Below, in pieces: positions 54,301-64,000 of a stretch of 64,000 nucleotides of DNA; within the stretch, counting starts at the first letter, position 1, and every line of letters begins with the position of its first letter. The notes under the pieces are model-generated. The model was given only the letters and a program-made list of their open reading frames with translations. It did no database searches and was not told the DNA's origin. Origin of the DNA: Pseudorasbora parva (taxonomy: Eukaryota; Chordata; Actinopteri; Cypriniformes; Gobionidae); assembly GCF_024679245.1 (NCBI RefSeq), contig NC_090195.1, positions 4,744,300-4,808,299 of the forward strand. Direction: 5' to 3'. Made by a program: the position numbers and the translations under genes.

Positions 54301-55405
54301 TGGTTTGTTTCTGTTGTGGCTTGTTTCCGTTGTGGCTTGTTTCCGTTGTGTTGTGGTTTGTTTCCGTTATGTTGTGGCTTGTTTCTGTTGTGTTGTGGTT
54401 TGTTTCCGTTGTGGCTTGTTTCTTTTGTGGCTTGTTTCCTTTGTGGTTTGTTTCTGTTGTGTTGTGGCTTGTTTCCTTTGTGGTTTGTTTCTGTTGTGTT
54501 GTGGTTTGTTGCCGTTGTGGTTTGTTTCTGTTGTGTTGTGGTTTGTTTCTGTTGTGTTGTGGTTTGTTGCCGTTGTGGTTTGTTTCTGTTGTGTTGTGGC
54601 TTGTTTCCGTTGTGGTTTGTTTCTGTTGTGTTGTGGCTTGTTTCCGTTGTGGTTTGTTTCTGTTGTGTTGTGGCTTGTTTCCGTTGTGTTGTGGCTTGTT
54701 TCCGTTGTGGTTTGTTTCTGTTGTGTTGTGGCTTGTTGCCGTTGTGGTTTGTTTCTGTTGTGTTGTGGCTTGTTGCCGTTGTGGTTTGTTTCTGTTGTGT
54801 TGTGGTTTGTTTCTGTTGTGTTGTGGCTTGTTTCCGTTGTGGTTTGTTTCTGTTGTGTTGTGGCTTGTTTCCGTTGTGGTTTGTTTCTGTTGTGTTGTGG
54901 CTTGTTTCCGTTGTGGTTTGTTTCTGTTGTGTTGTGGCTTGTTTCCGTTGTGGCTTGTTTCCGTTGTGGTTTGTTTCTGTTGTGTTGTGGCTTGTTTCCG
55001 TTGTGGTTTGTTTCTGTTGTGTTGTGGTTTGTTTCTGTTGTGTTGTGGCTTGTTTCCGTTGTGGTTTGTTTCTGTTGTGTTGTGGCTTGTTTCCGTTGTG
55101 GTTTGTTTCTGTTGTGTTGTGGCTTGTTGCCGTTGTGGTTTGTTTCTGTTGTGTTGTGGTTTGTTTCTGTTGTGTTGTGGCTTGTTTCCGTTGTGGTTTG
55201 TTTCTGTTGTGTTGTGGCTTGTTTCCGTTGTGGTTTGTTTCTGTTGTGTTGTGGCTTGTTTCCGTTGTGGTTTGTTTCTGTTGTGTTGTGGCTTGTTTCC
55301 GTTGTGGTTTGTTTCCATTGTGTTGTGGCTTGTTTCCGTTGTGGTTTGTTTCCGTTGTGTTGTGGCTTGTTTCCGTCGTGGTTTGTTTCTGTTGTGTTTT
55401 GGCGA
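51370..55405. repeat. ~4 kb G/T-rich minisatellite of 16- and 21-bp units with higher-order repeats
   Basis: Two interleaved units: GTTTCYGTTGTGGYTT (16 bp) and the same with an extra GTTGT (21 bp). The plus strand is nearly free of A except in TTATG, CCATTG and one CAGTTG variant. Variant positions show a higher-order copy at offset 1334: CCATTG at 51625/52959 and 51883/53217, CAGTTG at 51931/53265, TTATG near 51587/52921; a further partial copy is at offset 880 (CCATTG 52505). Near 54430-55400 the mix changes (TTGCCGTTG, TTTCCTTTG variants). Because 16 is not a multiple of 3 and 21 is, several frames stay open for over 1300 codons. Confidence 0.97.
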
Positions 55406-57833
55406 TTTTGTTGTGGTTTAATTTAGTACGGCTGCACTACTGGGCCACCTTAGATAAGCGTTCATTGTCACAGTTCTTCCATGAGTGGGTTTCACTTCAT
55501 GCCATCTTTGTTAAAGAACGCAACACACGTCTCCTGGACATCCTGTAGAATTCAGCCAATCAGATGATGACTCATGAAGTGTTTCCAGTTAGGTGTACCA
55601 CATGCATCAGACGTTCAGCCAATTGAACTGATCAGTCTGAGACTGAAACTAGAAGAGATATCGCTGCAAGAGGGAGGGGAATTTATTCAGAAGGGCACAT
55701 GAATTTAAAGAATAAATATGTGCACAGATAAATCATTTATAATAAATACTGCAATAATAATTGAGGCTTTGATTTAATGACAGCATAGTTATTTGGGTAG
55801 GAACAATTATTTTAGTTAAAATCATTCAGTGTCTCAGTGAAATGATTTAGCCTAACTGAGGCACTTCTTTTAAAGTAGAAAATACTTGAAAAAGTGTAGC
55901 CAATGAATCGTCACGTCTCGAGAGCAAAAATATTGATCACAACACATGTATTACTTACAAAAGCTCTAGAGTCACAGACCAGTTTTTATTGAGGCCCACT
56001 CAGCTCACTTGAAAATCAATGAAAATCAGAATTAAATGCCAAGTATAGACCTGCATGGTGACATTTATGTTGATGTACAGACATGATGTGACTTCATGGT
56101 GGCTATTTATATAAAGAAATGGCAAAAATATTTACAGGAAGCACAGGAACATAATTAAGCCAATAAAGGACACAGATTGTGTATTAACTTCAGTCCTGAC
56201 TATAAAGTGACATCAACACATTCAACACGGTTGGGGAATTTGAAAACAACCCAAATGTCTGGGGTAACCGACTTTGGGGTGGAAAAAACAAAATTTGTAC
56301 TTTTGTGTTTATATAAGATATACAATATCTTGGCATTTGGTGTGTTTCTCTTTTGCCTAATTGACGGCAGCAAGGACATGTGACCATCTGTACCATTTGG
56401 TCATTTATGCATTTGGCAGACACTTTTATCCAAAGCCGCCAGGATTGTATTGAACCACCATTCAAAGATGTGTTGTCAGAAAGATTTTTTTGTTTTGGAT
56501 TGGGATGCAGGATATATCAGCCGATATATGTTCCAAGAAAATATTCCAATGTATTACAGCAGATAAATAATGGATTATTTCCTTCAGCTGAGACACTTCA
56601 GATGTGCACTGTTCACCATGATGGTTTTAAATGGCATTAAATATGATTGGAATCCCTTAAAATGCAGTTGTCATACAAGTCTGTCATATAGGCTACTTAC
56701 ATTTATAATGAGAACATAATTGTGTGCTTGGGACATGTCTTTTAAAGAATTAGTTCTCTTTTCGCTTTTGATAATTTTAATAACTTTAATAATTTACTCA
56801 CCCCCATCTAATCCAAGATGTTCATGTCTTTCTTTCTTCAGTCTAAAAGAAATAAAAAAATTTAAGGAAAACATTCCAGGATTTTTCTCCACATAAAAGC
56901 AACCAATGGCAACCAAATCTCTTGATGCATTGATATAACCTTGATGGCAACCAAAATGTTGAAGGTCCAAAGTAATGCAGTTTCAAAGGTCTTCAGAGAC
57001 TCTTCACGATCCCAGATGAGGTCTTATTTTTATGTAAACCATGACGTATTTTATTTTCAGGTTTCTTTATGAATGCACTTATAGAACGTTCAAAAGAGCA
57101 GCATTTAATAAAACTTTACTGTCACTTTTGATCGGTTTAATGCATCCTTGATGAATAAAAGCAGAGGCGTCATGCACGACGTGGCCCATCATATTTTTGA
57201 GCCAAATGGATTTGAATCCATCTTCCAAAAGACAAACAAATTATATTTTTTATGTTTGACAATATGATTAGAATGTTCAGTGCACCATGTGATCAAATGC
57301 TAAATCTAATTCTGCGTTTGTGCTTTGGCTGGCCTCGTTTGTCATGTATCACAACTGTTCAGTTTTTACTCTAATCAAAATCATTTCTTAGTTTTGAAGC
57401 TAAAATATGTCTCACAGCCCAGGCGAGCATATTGAGCTTTCACATTTGGGTGGTTGGGGGAATCCGTCCGAATTTTTACAAAGTATAATTTTTTAACCTT
57501 CAGTTAAAATGATTTGTAAGGACACTGATTTCAAAGAACAGCCTCTGATTCACAAGATAAGGTGCAGTTTGCTTTGCGGTGTCAGTGCTTAATGCTTTAA
57601 ATGTGTTTATTTCTATGTGGAAGATTGAATCAATGCAGGAGACCTAGTATTCTTAATATTCAGGAATACGAACAGTAAATGCGTTTAATGTCAGGCTGCA
57701 GGTGTGGTGCTGGCTAGTATGATAAATTCAAGAAGATAAACAGTCTTTATTAACTTTACTCAGTACTCAGTCAAATGAGTACTGAAACAGGCATAATAAA
57801 CACTAGCAAAGATAATTGGATGAACATGTGACA
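55406..57833. other. Intergenic, no gene seen
   Basis: AT-rich unique-looking DNA downstream of the minisatellite. Short open frames (56177-56640) have no domain signature. A weak copy of the 7225-7490 repeat family is near 57075-57180. Confidence 0.45.
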
Positions 57834-58168
57834 TTAAAGATGCAGTGCGTAATATTTTTAAGGATCTATTGACAGAAATGCAATATAATATCCATAACCA
57901 TGTTTTCAGTGGTGTATAAAGACCTCACACAATGAACTTAATTTTTTTTGTGCTTTTATTTCCATACAGTGAAGTCATGTTTCTACGGTATCCCTAAAGG
58001 GACAAACTAGCTAGCTACTCTCTGCTGTCTCAGACGACGGCATCATTGTCCTGTGTGGGCCACCGTAGATTCTCAATGTGCTTTAAAAGGGAAGGGTGAG
58101 CAGTGTTTGATTGCAATTCACAACCTCACCACTAGATGCCGCTAAATTTTACACACTGCACCTTTAAT
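57834..58168. mobile_element. MITE with 'TTAAAGRTGCAGTG' inverted ends
   Basis: Left TTAAAGATGCAGTGCGTAAT and right TTTTACACACTGCACCTTTAA are inverted over about 20 bp. About 335 bp, no coding sequence. A partial relative starts at 60727. Confidence 0.72.
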
Positions 58169-60559
58169 AATGTTTGTTTTTGCTCCTCTCGTTGGTATTG
58201 TGATGGAAATATTTAATATAATGGCCTCAGAAGTGGTTAAAGTTATTTAACATGAAACTACAGAAAAACGCAGACTAAGGATGTTCAGGTTAAAGACCAC
58301 CTAAAAAGGTACTTAACACAAATAGAAGTCATATGATAGATTATTATAAACCAATCACAGTGAAGGGAACTGATTATTACTTAAGCTGTATTGTTTAAAT
58401 GAACACGTTTCTTATTGTTCAGGAGACTCTTTTGGTAGTTGTGACCAGTGGTCTCCCGGCTGTGAATAAAACTTCATTTCAGCAAAAAGCAACTTGGGAG
58501 TGGTGTCAGTTTGCTACATAGCTGAGGAATAGAAGTAGTAAAGATTCTGCGCTCAATATATCACAGCAGAGACAGTGATAGTGTTGGAAGACTATAGAGC
58601 CGTTCTCGAGGTGAGGCTGTAATACGACAGTATTAAGGATCCTGGAGAGACCAGCGTGAGAGTGTATGTTAAAGACCTGTGTGCTCACGTGTGTGTTTGA
58701 GTAAACGCTAGTGATATAGCTTCTCGACGGGACGCCACTTCGCCACTTCGAGAGGCGAATTATTACCTCGAAGTATTGAAATTGTGTTAGATGTAGGCTA
58801 TTCGAGAAGGGCATTACCTCGAGATACTGTAGTTTTATATTAACAACAGAGTTGTTTTGAATTGTCCCTGGGTGAAGTCAGGTGTTCGTATTGAGAATTT
58901 CCACGACAGTATATTCTGATATGACATTGCAGTTATTTTTATAGTGAAAGCTTAAGAAAAGTTTTAATAGGGAAGGCAAGGCAAGGCAAGTTTATTTGTA
59001 TAGCACATTTCATACCCAATGGCAATTCAAAGTGCTTTACATAGAAATTAATTAAAACAGTGCTAACATGCATGAGAAAAAAGGATACCATGTGGACGAA
59101 TAAAAAATTAAAAACAAGCATAGTTAAAACAGTTGTAAAGATAATAATAATACAAAATAATACATTATAATATCATAACATCCATTTTAATCACTATTCC
59201 CTGATTTTTACTCAGGAACCTTAATAAGTAATAGTATTAGTAAAAGTAATAGTATGAAAAAAAATAAGTTTTTTTTTTTTTTTTTTGCGGGTTCATACCG
59301 TTTTTACTCCTTAGCCCCCTTACCTGCTGACTTTGGCATGACTGTTTGAGCTAAAGGAATGCATTGTAGACTTACATTTGATATAGTCACCATATTATTT
59401 TACATTTTAACTTTTATTTATTTCAAACTCCAGGTTTAAATAAGACTTTGAATCCCATAATGTTCAGATGGTGTCTGACTATGCCCATTAAAGCACACAG
59501 GAAGCTTCTGCCTCGAATAGCACGGTTATTAACTTATATTTTTAATGTTTTTTTTACCTCCCGTTACTTAAGAATCACACATTTGAAACCATTTTAAATC
59601 ATTTCCTGATGAAATAAAAGGTCCTTAATGACACGATTTAATGAAATGGAATTTCTGAAAAAGGACAATCTGTGTGTGTGAGAGAGGAGGCAGAACAAAT
59701 GTGCTCACCGTCTCTCTCTCTCATCCCTCGGGGTCTCACTAACTATAGCCATGCCTCGGTTTCTTAAAGGATGCAGAATAACAATGCTGAAGCTAAGTGA
59801 GGGAGCGATAAGAGGAAATAGAGAGAGAACAAATGGGAAAGGGAAGCAGAAGTGCTTGGCTCAGGGTCTCCGTCAGACGTTTATCATACAGACACTTACA
59901 CATTCCTCATCCAGCCGAAACCATTCCCTTTATATACAAGTAAAACAGATATATAGGCATACGGATTGCTCTGTGGTTGCTAGGGTGTTCTGGTTGGTTG
60001 CTCAGTGATATTCTGCTTTTTACATGTGTCTCATGTCTCTTATTCAATGTACCAGATATTATATTTTTGTCTGACAACTTATAATTATTATAGCTCTTCT
60101 TTTCTCATTCATATGAGCAATAATAGTTTGAAAACACCAAAAAAGAAACACCCAGTGTTTCAGGGTGTTTTGCGATGTGTAAATGTTCTGTTGACTCTGA
60201 CAGTAACAGGATTGCTCAGTCTACCATGAGAGAAAATCTGCAAGGGAATGAGAAAGAGTGGATACGGGAAAGTGGGATTATTATTAAATGCGTCTCTGAA
60301 CCAAAACTGGAAGTTGTCTGCAGTTGTTGCCATGGAAATGCCTCAGACTCACTCCCCGAATTTGTGTGTGTGGTCTCGTATGTGTGCACATAATAAAAGG
60401 AGTATATTAAATGTCAGCTTTATTGCATTATTGCATTAAACTAACCGTTCTCAAACTCTCATACCTCAGTGTGCAGGTAAAACACTGCACTGTCATGATA
60501 TATACAATATATACACAACAACTGTTTTCAACATTGATAATAATCAAAAATTTATATCA
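58169..60559. other. Intergenic, no gene seen
   Basis: Contains a tandem AAGGC motif with a retroelement-tail-like stretch (58970-59045) and a T run (59270-59286). No supported coding exon. Confidence 0.45.
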
Positions 60560-60726
60560 GAGCATATCATTTCTGAAGGATCATGTGACACTGAAGACTG
60601 GAATAATGATCACAGGAATCAATTACATTTTACAGTATATTCAAATAGAAAACAGTTTTTTTTTCAATGTAATAATATTTCGATTTTACTGTAAATTTAA
60701 TCTAATAAATACACCCATTATGAGCT
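60560..60726. repeat. Interspersed repeat copy, same family as 7225-7490
   Basis: CATTTCTGAAGGATCATGTG, AAGACTGGAATAATGATC, CAGGAATCAATTACATTTTA and CAAATAGAAAACAG. It abuts the start of the MITE at 60727. Confidence 0.55.
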
Positions 60727-60884
60727 TAAAGGTGCACTATGTAACTTTTCCGTCCTCTAGAGGTTGCCTATTCAAAACACTGCCATAGTTTGATGACGCC
60801 AAGTTTGAGTGCTGAATCTTGGGACATGTGGAAAGAATGGGGATAGGACTAAAGTTCATCAGCAGGATTTTATTATGACGGGAC

Positions 60885-61209
60885 GAGCCCGATCTCACGG
60901 AAATGCGTATAAATAGTACGAGTTTGTAATCTTGTGGAATGTATACGCCAAAATGAGTTTTGCCGTGCATATGGTACGCGGTTTTTCACGTGCATATGAT
61001 ACGCACGTTATGGCGTATTATACATACGAACCCCCCACCCCACCACCCTAAACCTACCCAAGAGTGTGTCATAATGCACGCCATAAACTGCGTCTCATAT
61101 GCACGCGAAAAAGTACGTAGCATTTGCACGCCAAAACTCATTTTGGCGTATCCATTCCACGAGATTTAACACTCGTACTATTTATATGCATGACCATGAG
61201 ATCGTGTTG
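60885..61209. mobile_element. Palindromic MITE with 8-bp target duplication, nested in another MITE
   Basis: GACGGGAC at 60877-60884 and 61210-61217 flank the insertion exactly. Inverted ends (CCCGATCTCACGG against CCATGAGATCG) extend inward over more than 60 bp (AATAGTACGAGT..., GGAAT, GTATACGCCAAAATGAGTTT). The host copy begins at 60727 (TAAAGGTGCACTATGTAAC) and resumes after 61217. Confidence 0.78.
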
Positions 61210-61217
61210 GACGGGAC

Positions 61218-63271
61218 ACAGTCGCCGGTGCAATTTCTGCTTTTCCGCTCATGAGTAAGAGGTAAAGCAGCTCTGTTTATCATATTAGATACATTTGAGT
61301 GTGTTTAAAACGACGTTAGTCTAAGCATTTGCTCAGCGGTTGATGTGACACTTATTCACACTGCTAAGAGTAAAGCGTTTCTGCAAAATAAAACCAAAAA
61401 AACCTAGGAAACCGAGAGTAACGCAGATATGATGCCATTGACAGGCGACTCCCTCAGACTTCCCGTTGATTGGTTAAAATAGCAATTTTTCACAATTTAC
61501 AAATAGTTGGAAACATTTGAGATATTGTAAGAACTCAACTGAACAAAATATATAACACGGCCTAGTGTTTTTTGGATGTTTGGATATTTTACTGAACCTT
61601 TTAAGAAACTTATTTAAAACTATTTATTAATATTTTGTAAGCAAACTCACCAAAGGAAAGGAAAATTACCTTTAATATCTCTTTACTATCTCAATTGTTT
61701 CTAATAAACATCAGTGATATTAAGGATAAATCAAAAAATGTGCTGTCTTTTGTCTCGAATTATTGTCTCAAACCGTAATACTGCAATCAAAGGTCTCAAT
61801 ATGGGCTCCGAAATGTCTCTTCAGTTTAAAATGTACACGTATGGTGTATGAACCTCATTAATTTTATAGCATGTCAACAATCGACTCATTGCTTATTTCT
61901 TCTAAAGCAGACAACTTTTCCATTATCAGATGTATGATGAGTGTTTATGTGCGTGTTAGTGTCACTTCGGTCTCTAGCGGATACAACTTGAGCAGAAATC
62001 ATCAGCGGCGGTTTAATTACTTTGATTAAGCTGCATGATGAATTTTTGTGTATATGTCTGTGTTGGGTTGAAAAGTTAATTATCCACACGGAGAGCTGTG
62101 AGTGACGAAGACTGAAAGAAGTCAAACTCAAACTTCACAAAGGGCACAGAAAGGTTGGACGTCTGTTTATGTTTACATGCACCAACCCAAAGATCATTTG
62201 CAGCCAATCAATATTGTTTCCTCAGGTGAACCGAATGAGAAATCACAGTACGCCCTTGACTTTCATTAAGCTGATTCATACAAGCATTAAACTTTCATAT
62301 TCAACAGTTTAATGAAGAATTAAAATGCCAATGTTCATGACAGACAGACACAGACTTCTCCGTTACAGTTTAACGATGTCATAAAACCTGCTAGAAAACA
62401 CATTTTAATGCATTTTTCACTTTTCAGGTCACTTTTTACTTTGCAGTATAAATACTTTATATGGAAGAAAACATTTCTTGATTCTTCATATATATATAAT
62501 ATCTTGTTTTGCTTAAATTTAATCCTAATATCCTAATAGTACATCTTAAAGCTTTATCATGCATATTAATGTTTTATTTATTTATTTGGAAATATGCCTG
62601 CATATATATATATTTTTTTCAGTTTTTGCATTGTGTTTTAACTGAACACATTGCACCTGATTATCATAATGCATCATTATCATAATTCCCTTTATTTTAA
62701 TGTAATTTGCATATGATATACCTTCATTAATTTATGTTGGGGAGGGGGATCATTGCACAGAAAATGTGCTGGAGAAAATATCCTCAATGCAAATTAATCT
62801 TAGGCTAGTTTTATTTTATTTTTACACAATTCTTCTTTTCTATTTGATTGTTTTGGTGGTGTAGTTGTGTGAGATTCACCCTATAGCAAATACGTCTGTG
62901 TTTACAGCCTGTGCTTTGTATGAAGACAAAACTAGAGGGTAGGGAAAGATAATATTACAATGGACATCTTCAGGACAAAATAGTTTAAACTGACAAAGCA
63001 TACATGGTAAATTGTTCCCACTAGTTCTAGAAAAAAAAACCCAGAGATATGAAAAATTCCCCAGCTGCTTTATTCCCCATTTTCATGCATTTCATTACTG
63101 AGGGATATTTGAAGAATTTGAAACGAGGTCCTCTATACCCTTATCTGCATTTTGTCCTCTTTTTATTCGCTTCACTCTTTTTCTTCATTCTTTTTTTCCT
63201 CTTGAACTCCCTTGAGACTGAATCTGAACACCCCTTATCACTACAACTTAATGAGCTCCCAAGCATTACCA
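61218..63271. other. Intergenic, no gene seen
   Basis: Begins with the rest of the MITE interrupted at 60885-61209, then AT-rich DNA with no exon supported on either strand. Confidence 0.45.
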
Positions 63272-63376
<105 letters not shown>

Positions 63377-63469
63377 TATCAGGCTGGTAGCGTCTACTTA
63401 GTTTTCTAGTTCCCCTCAGTCTAATTGCGCATTTATTCTTTTACTCTCTAAAACAACTCATTAGTGTTT

Positions 63470-63473
<4 letters not shown>

Positions 63474-63551
<78 letters not shown>
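63474..63551. repeat. (GA)n microsatellite
   Basis: About 39 GA units, 100 bp beyond the preceding compound array. Confidence 0.95.
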
Positions 63552-63555
<4 letters not shown>

Positions 63556-64000
63556 AGTTTTAATGACCTTCAGATAAGCAGGGAAAGATGATTCAAAGCA
63601 AAGTAGGATAAAAAGATGAATTAAGTAACTGGGAGAAAAGGCCAGAGAAAGAGCAATAGAGTCAGTTATCCGCATATCTCCCGTCTTTAATGATGTGTGA
63701 GTCTTATCAGCTGATTAAAATTACACACAAACCACCTTAAAAAGATAACTTATGCACTTCTGTGCATTTCTGGAGTGATAGAGACATACATGCACATATC
63801 AAGACGTATGGAATAAAGTGACACAGACTGGGTGAAATGTCAGGGAAGGTTAATAAGGGAAGGGTGAAGGATGATATTGATCCAGTTTAAAGTATTTATG
63901 CACTGAACAATTGTGTCTTCATTAGTTTCTATTGGCTGGTAGATAATAATCAGGGAAAACTGAACTGAATGGACTAAAGCTCCGAATTACTGTAAATATT

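Noticed and set aside
51288..55548. Overlapping open frames of 1377, 1402 and 1349 codons on the plus strand and 200-680 codons on the minus strand
   Set aside because: They coincide with the minisatellite. Repeats such as CFRCGLFPLW or TETNHN follow from 16- and 21-bp units lacking stop codons in several frames. There is no splice context or domain, so they are not genes.
58440..58560. Possible LTR end (CTGTGAATAAAACTTCATTT then GGGAGTGGTGTC)
   Set aside because: It looks like an LTR polyadenylation region, but no second LTR, primer-binding site or gag/pol reading was found.

Overview
The window is nuclear DNA of a bony fish, most likely a cypriniform (carp/zebrafish-like). The signs are long GT-AG introns, dense dinucleotide and (GATA)n microsatellites, a decayed Tc1-type transposase, and many copies of interspersed repeats typical of that group, such as the 'TTAAAGGGATAGTTCACCC' terminal motif. 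No species call is made. All annotation comes from reading splice signals, frames and protein motifs by eye.

Three genes are supported. (1) Positions 97-6372, plus strand: the 3' nine exons of cluap1 (IFT38/qilin, ciliary intraflagellar transport). The first ~60 codons lie upstream of the window. (2) Positions 6760-18171, minus strand: a complete nlrc3 (cytosolic NOD-like receptor). It has a start exon, a CARD-like exon, one large NACHT exon and 15 leucine-rich-repeat exons, 13 of them exactly 84 bp and in the same phase. The joined CDS is 3417 nt, an exact multiple of 3, giving 1138 aa. (3) Positions 24828-40190, minus strand: a gene I cannot name. Twelve coding exons join in frame to 2607 nt (868 aa) and encode a signal peptide, four lamin-tail-domain (LTD)-like units with many N-glycosylation sites, one membrane span and a short tail. 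A noncoding first exon probably ends at 41833. cluap1 and nlrc3 converge tail to tail with only 387 bp between stop codons, and their neighbourhood matches the human CLUAP1-NLRC3 arrangement.

The rest is repeat-rich. Introns and intergenic DNA hold non-autonomous DNA transposons with terminal inverted repeats. Two are nested insertions with visible 8-bp target duplications. There are also large foldbacks (36570-37358; 50892-51049; 38697-38900). From about 42 kb to the end there is no convincing host gene: one dead Tc1-like transposase (45454-46276), several MITE-type elements, and a ~4 kb G/T-rich minisatellite (51370-55405) of 16- and 21-bp units with a 1334-bp higher-order repeat that leaves several reading frames open by composition alone.

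The strongest candidate for something under-described is the multi-LTD membrane protein beside nlrc3. The most striking non-coding structures are the higher-order minisatellite, the near-perfect 158-bp palindrome just upstream of it, and two unrelated transposons carrying the same small protein motif.
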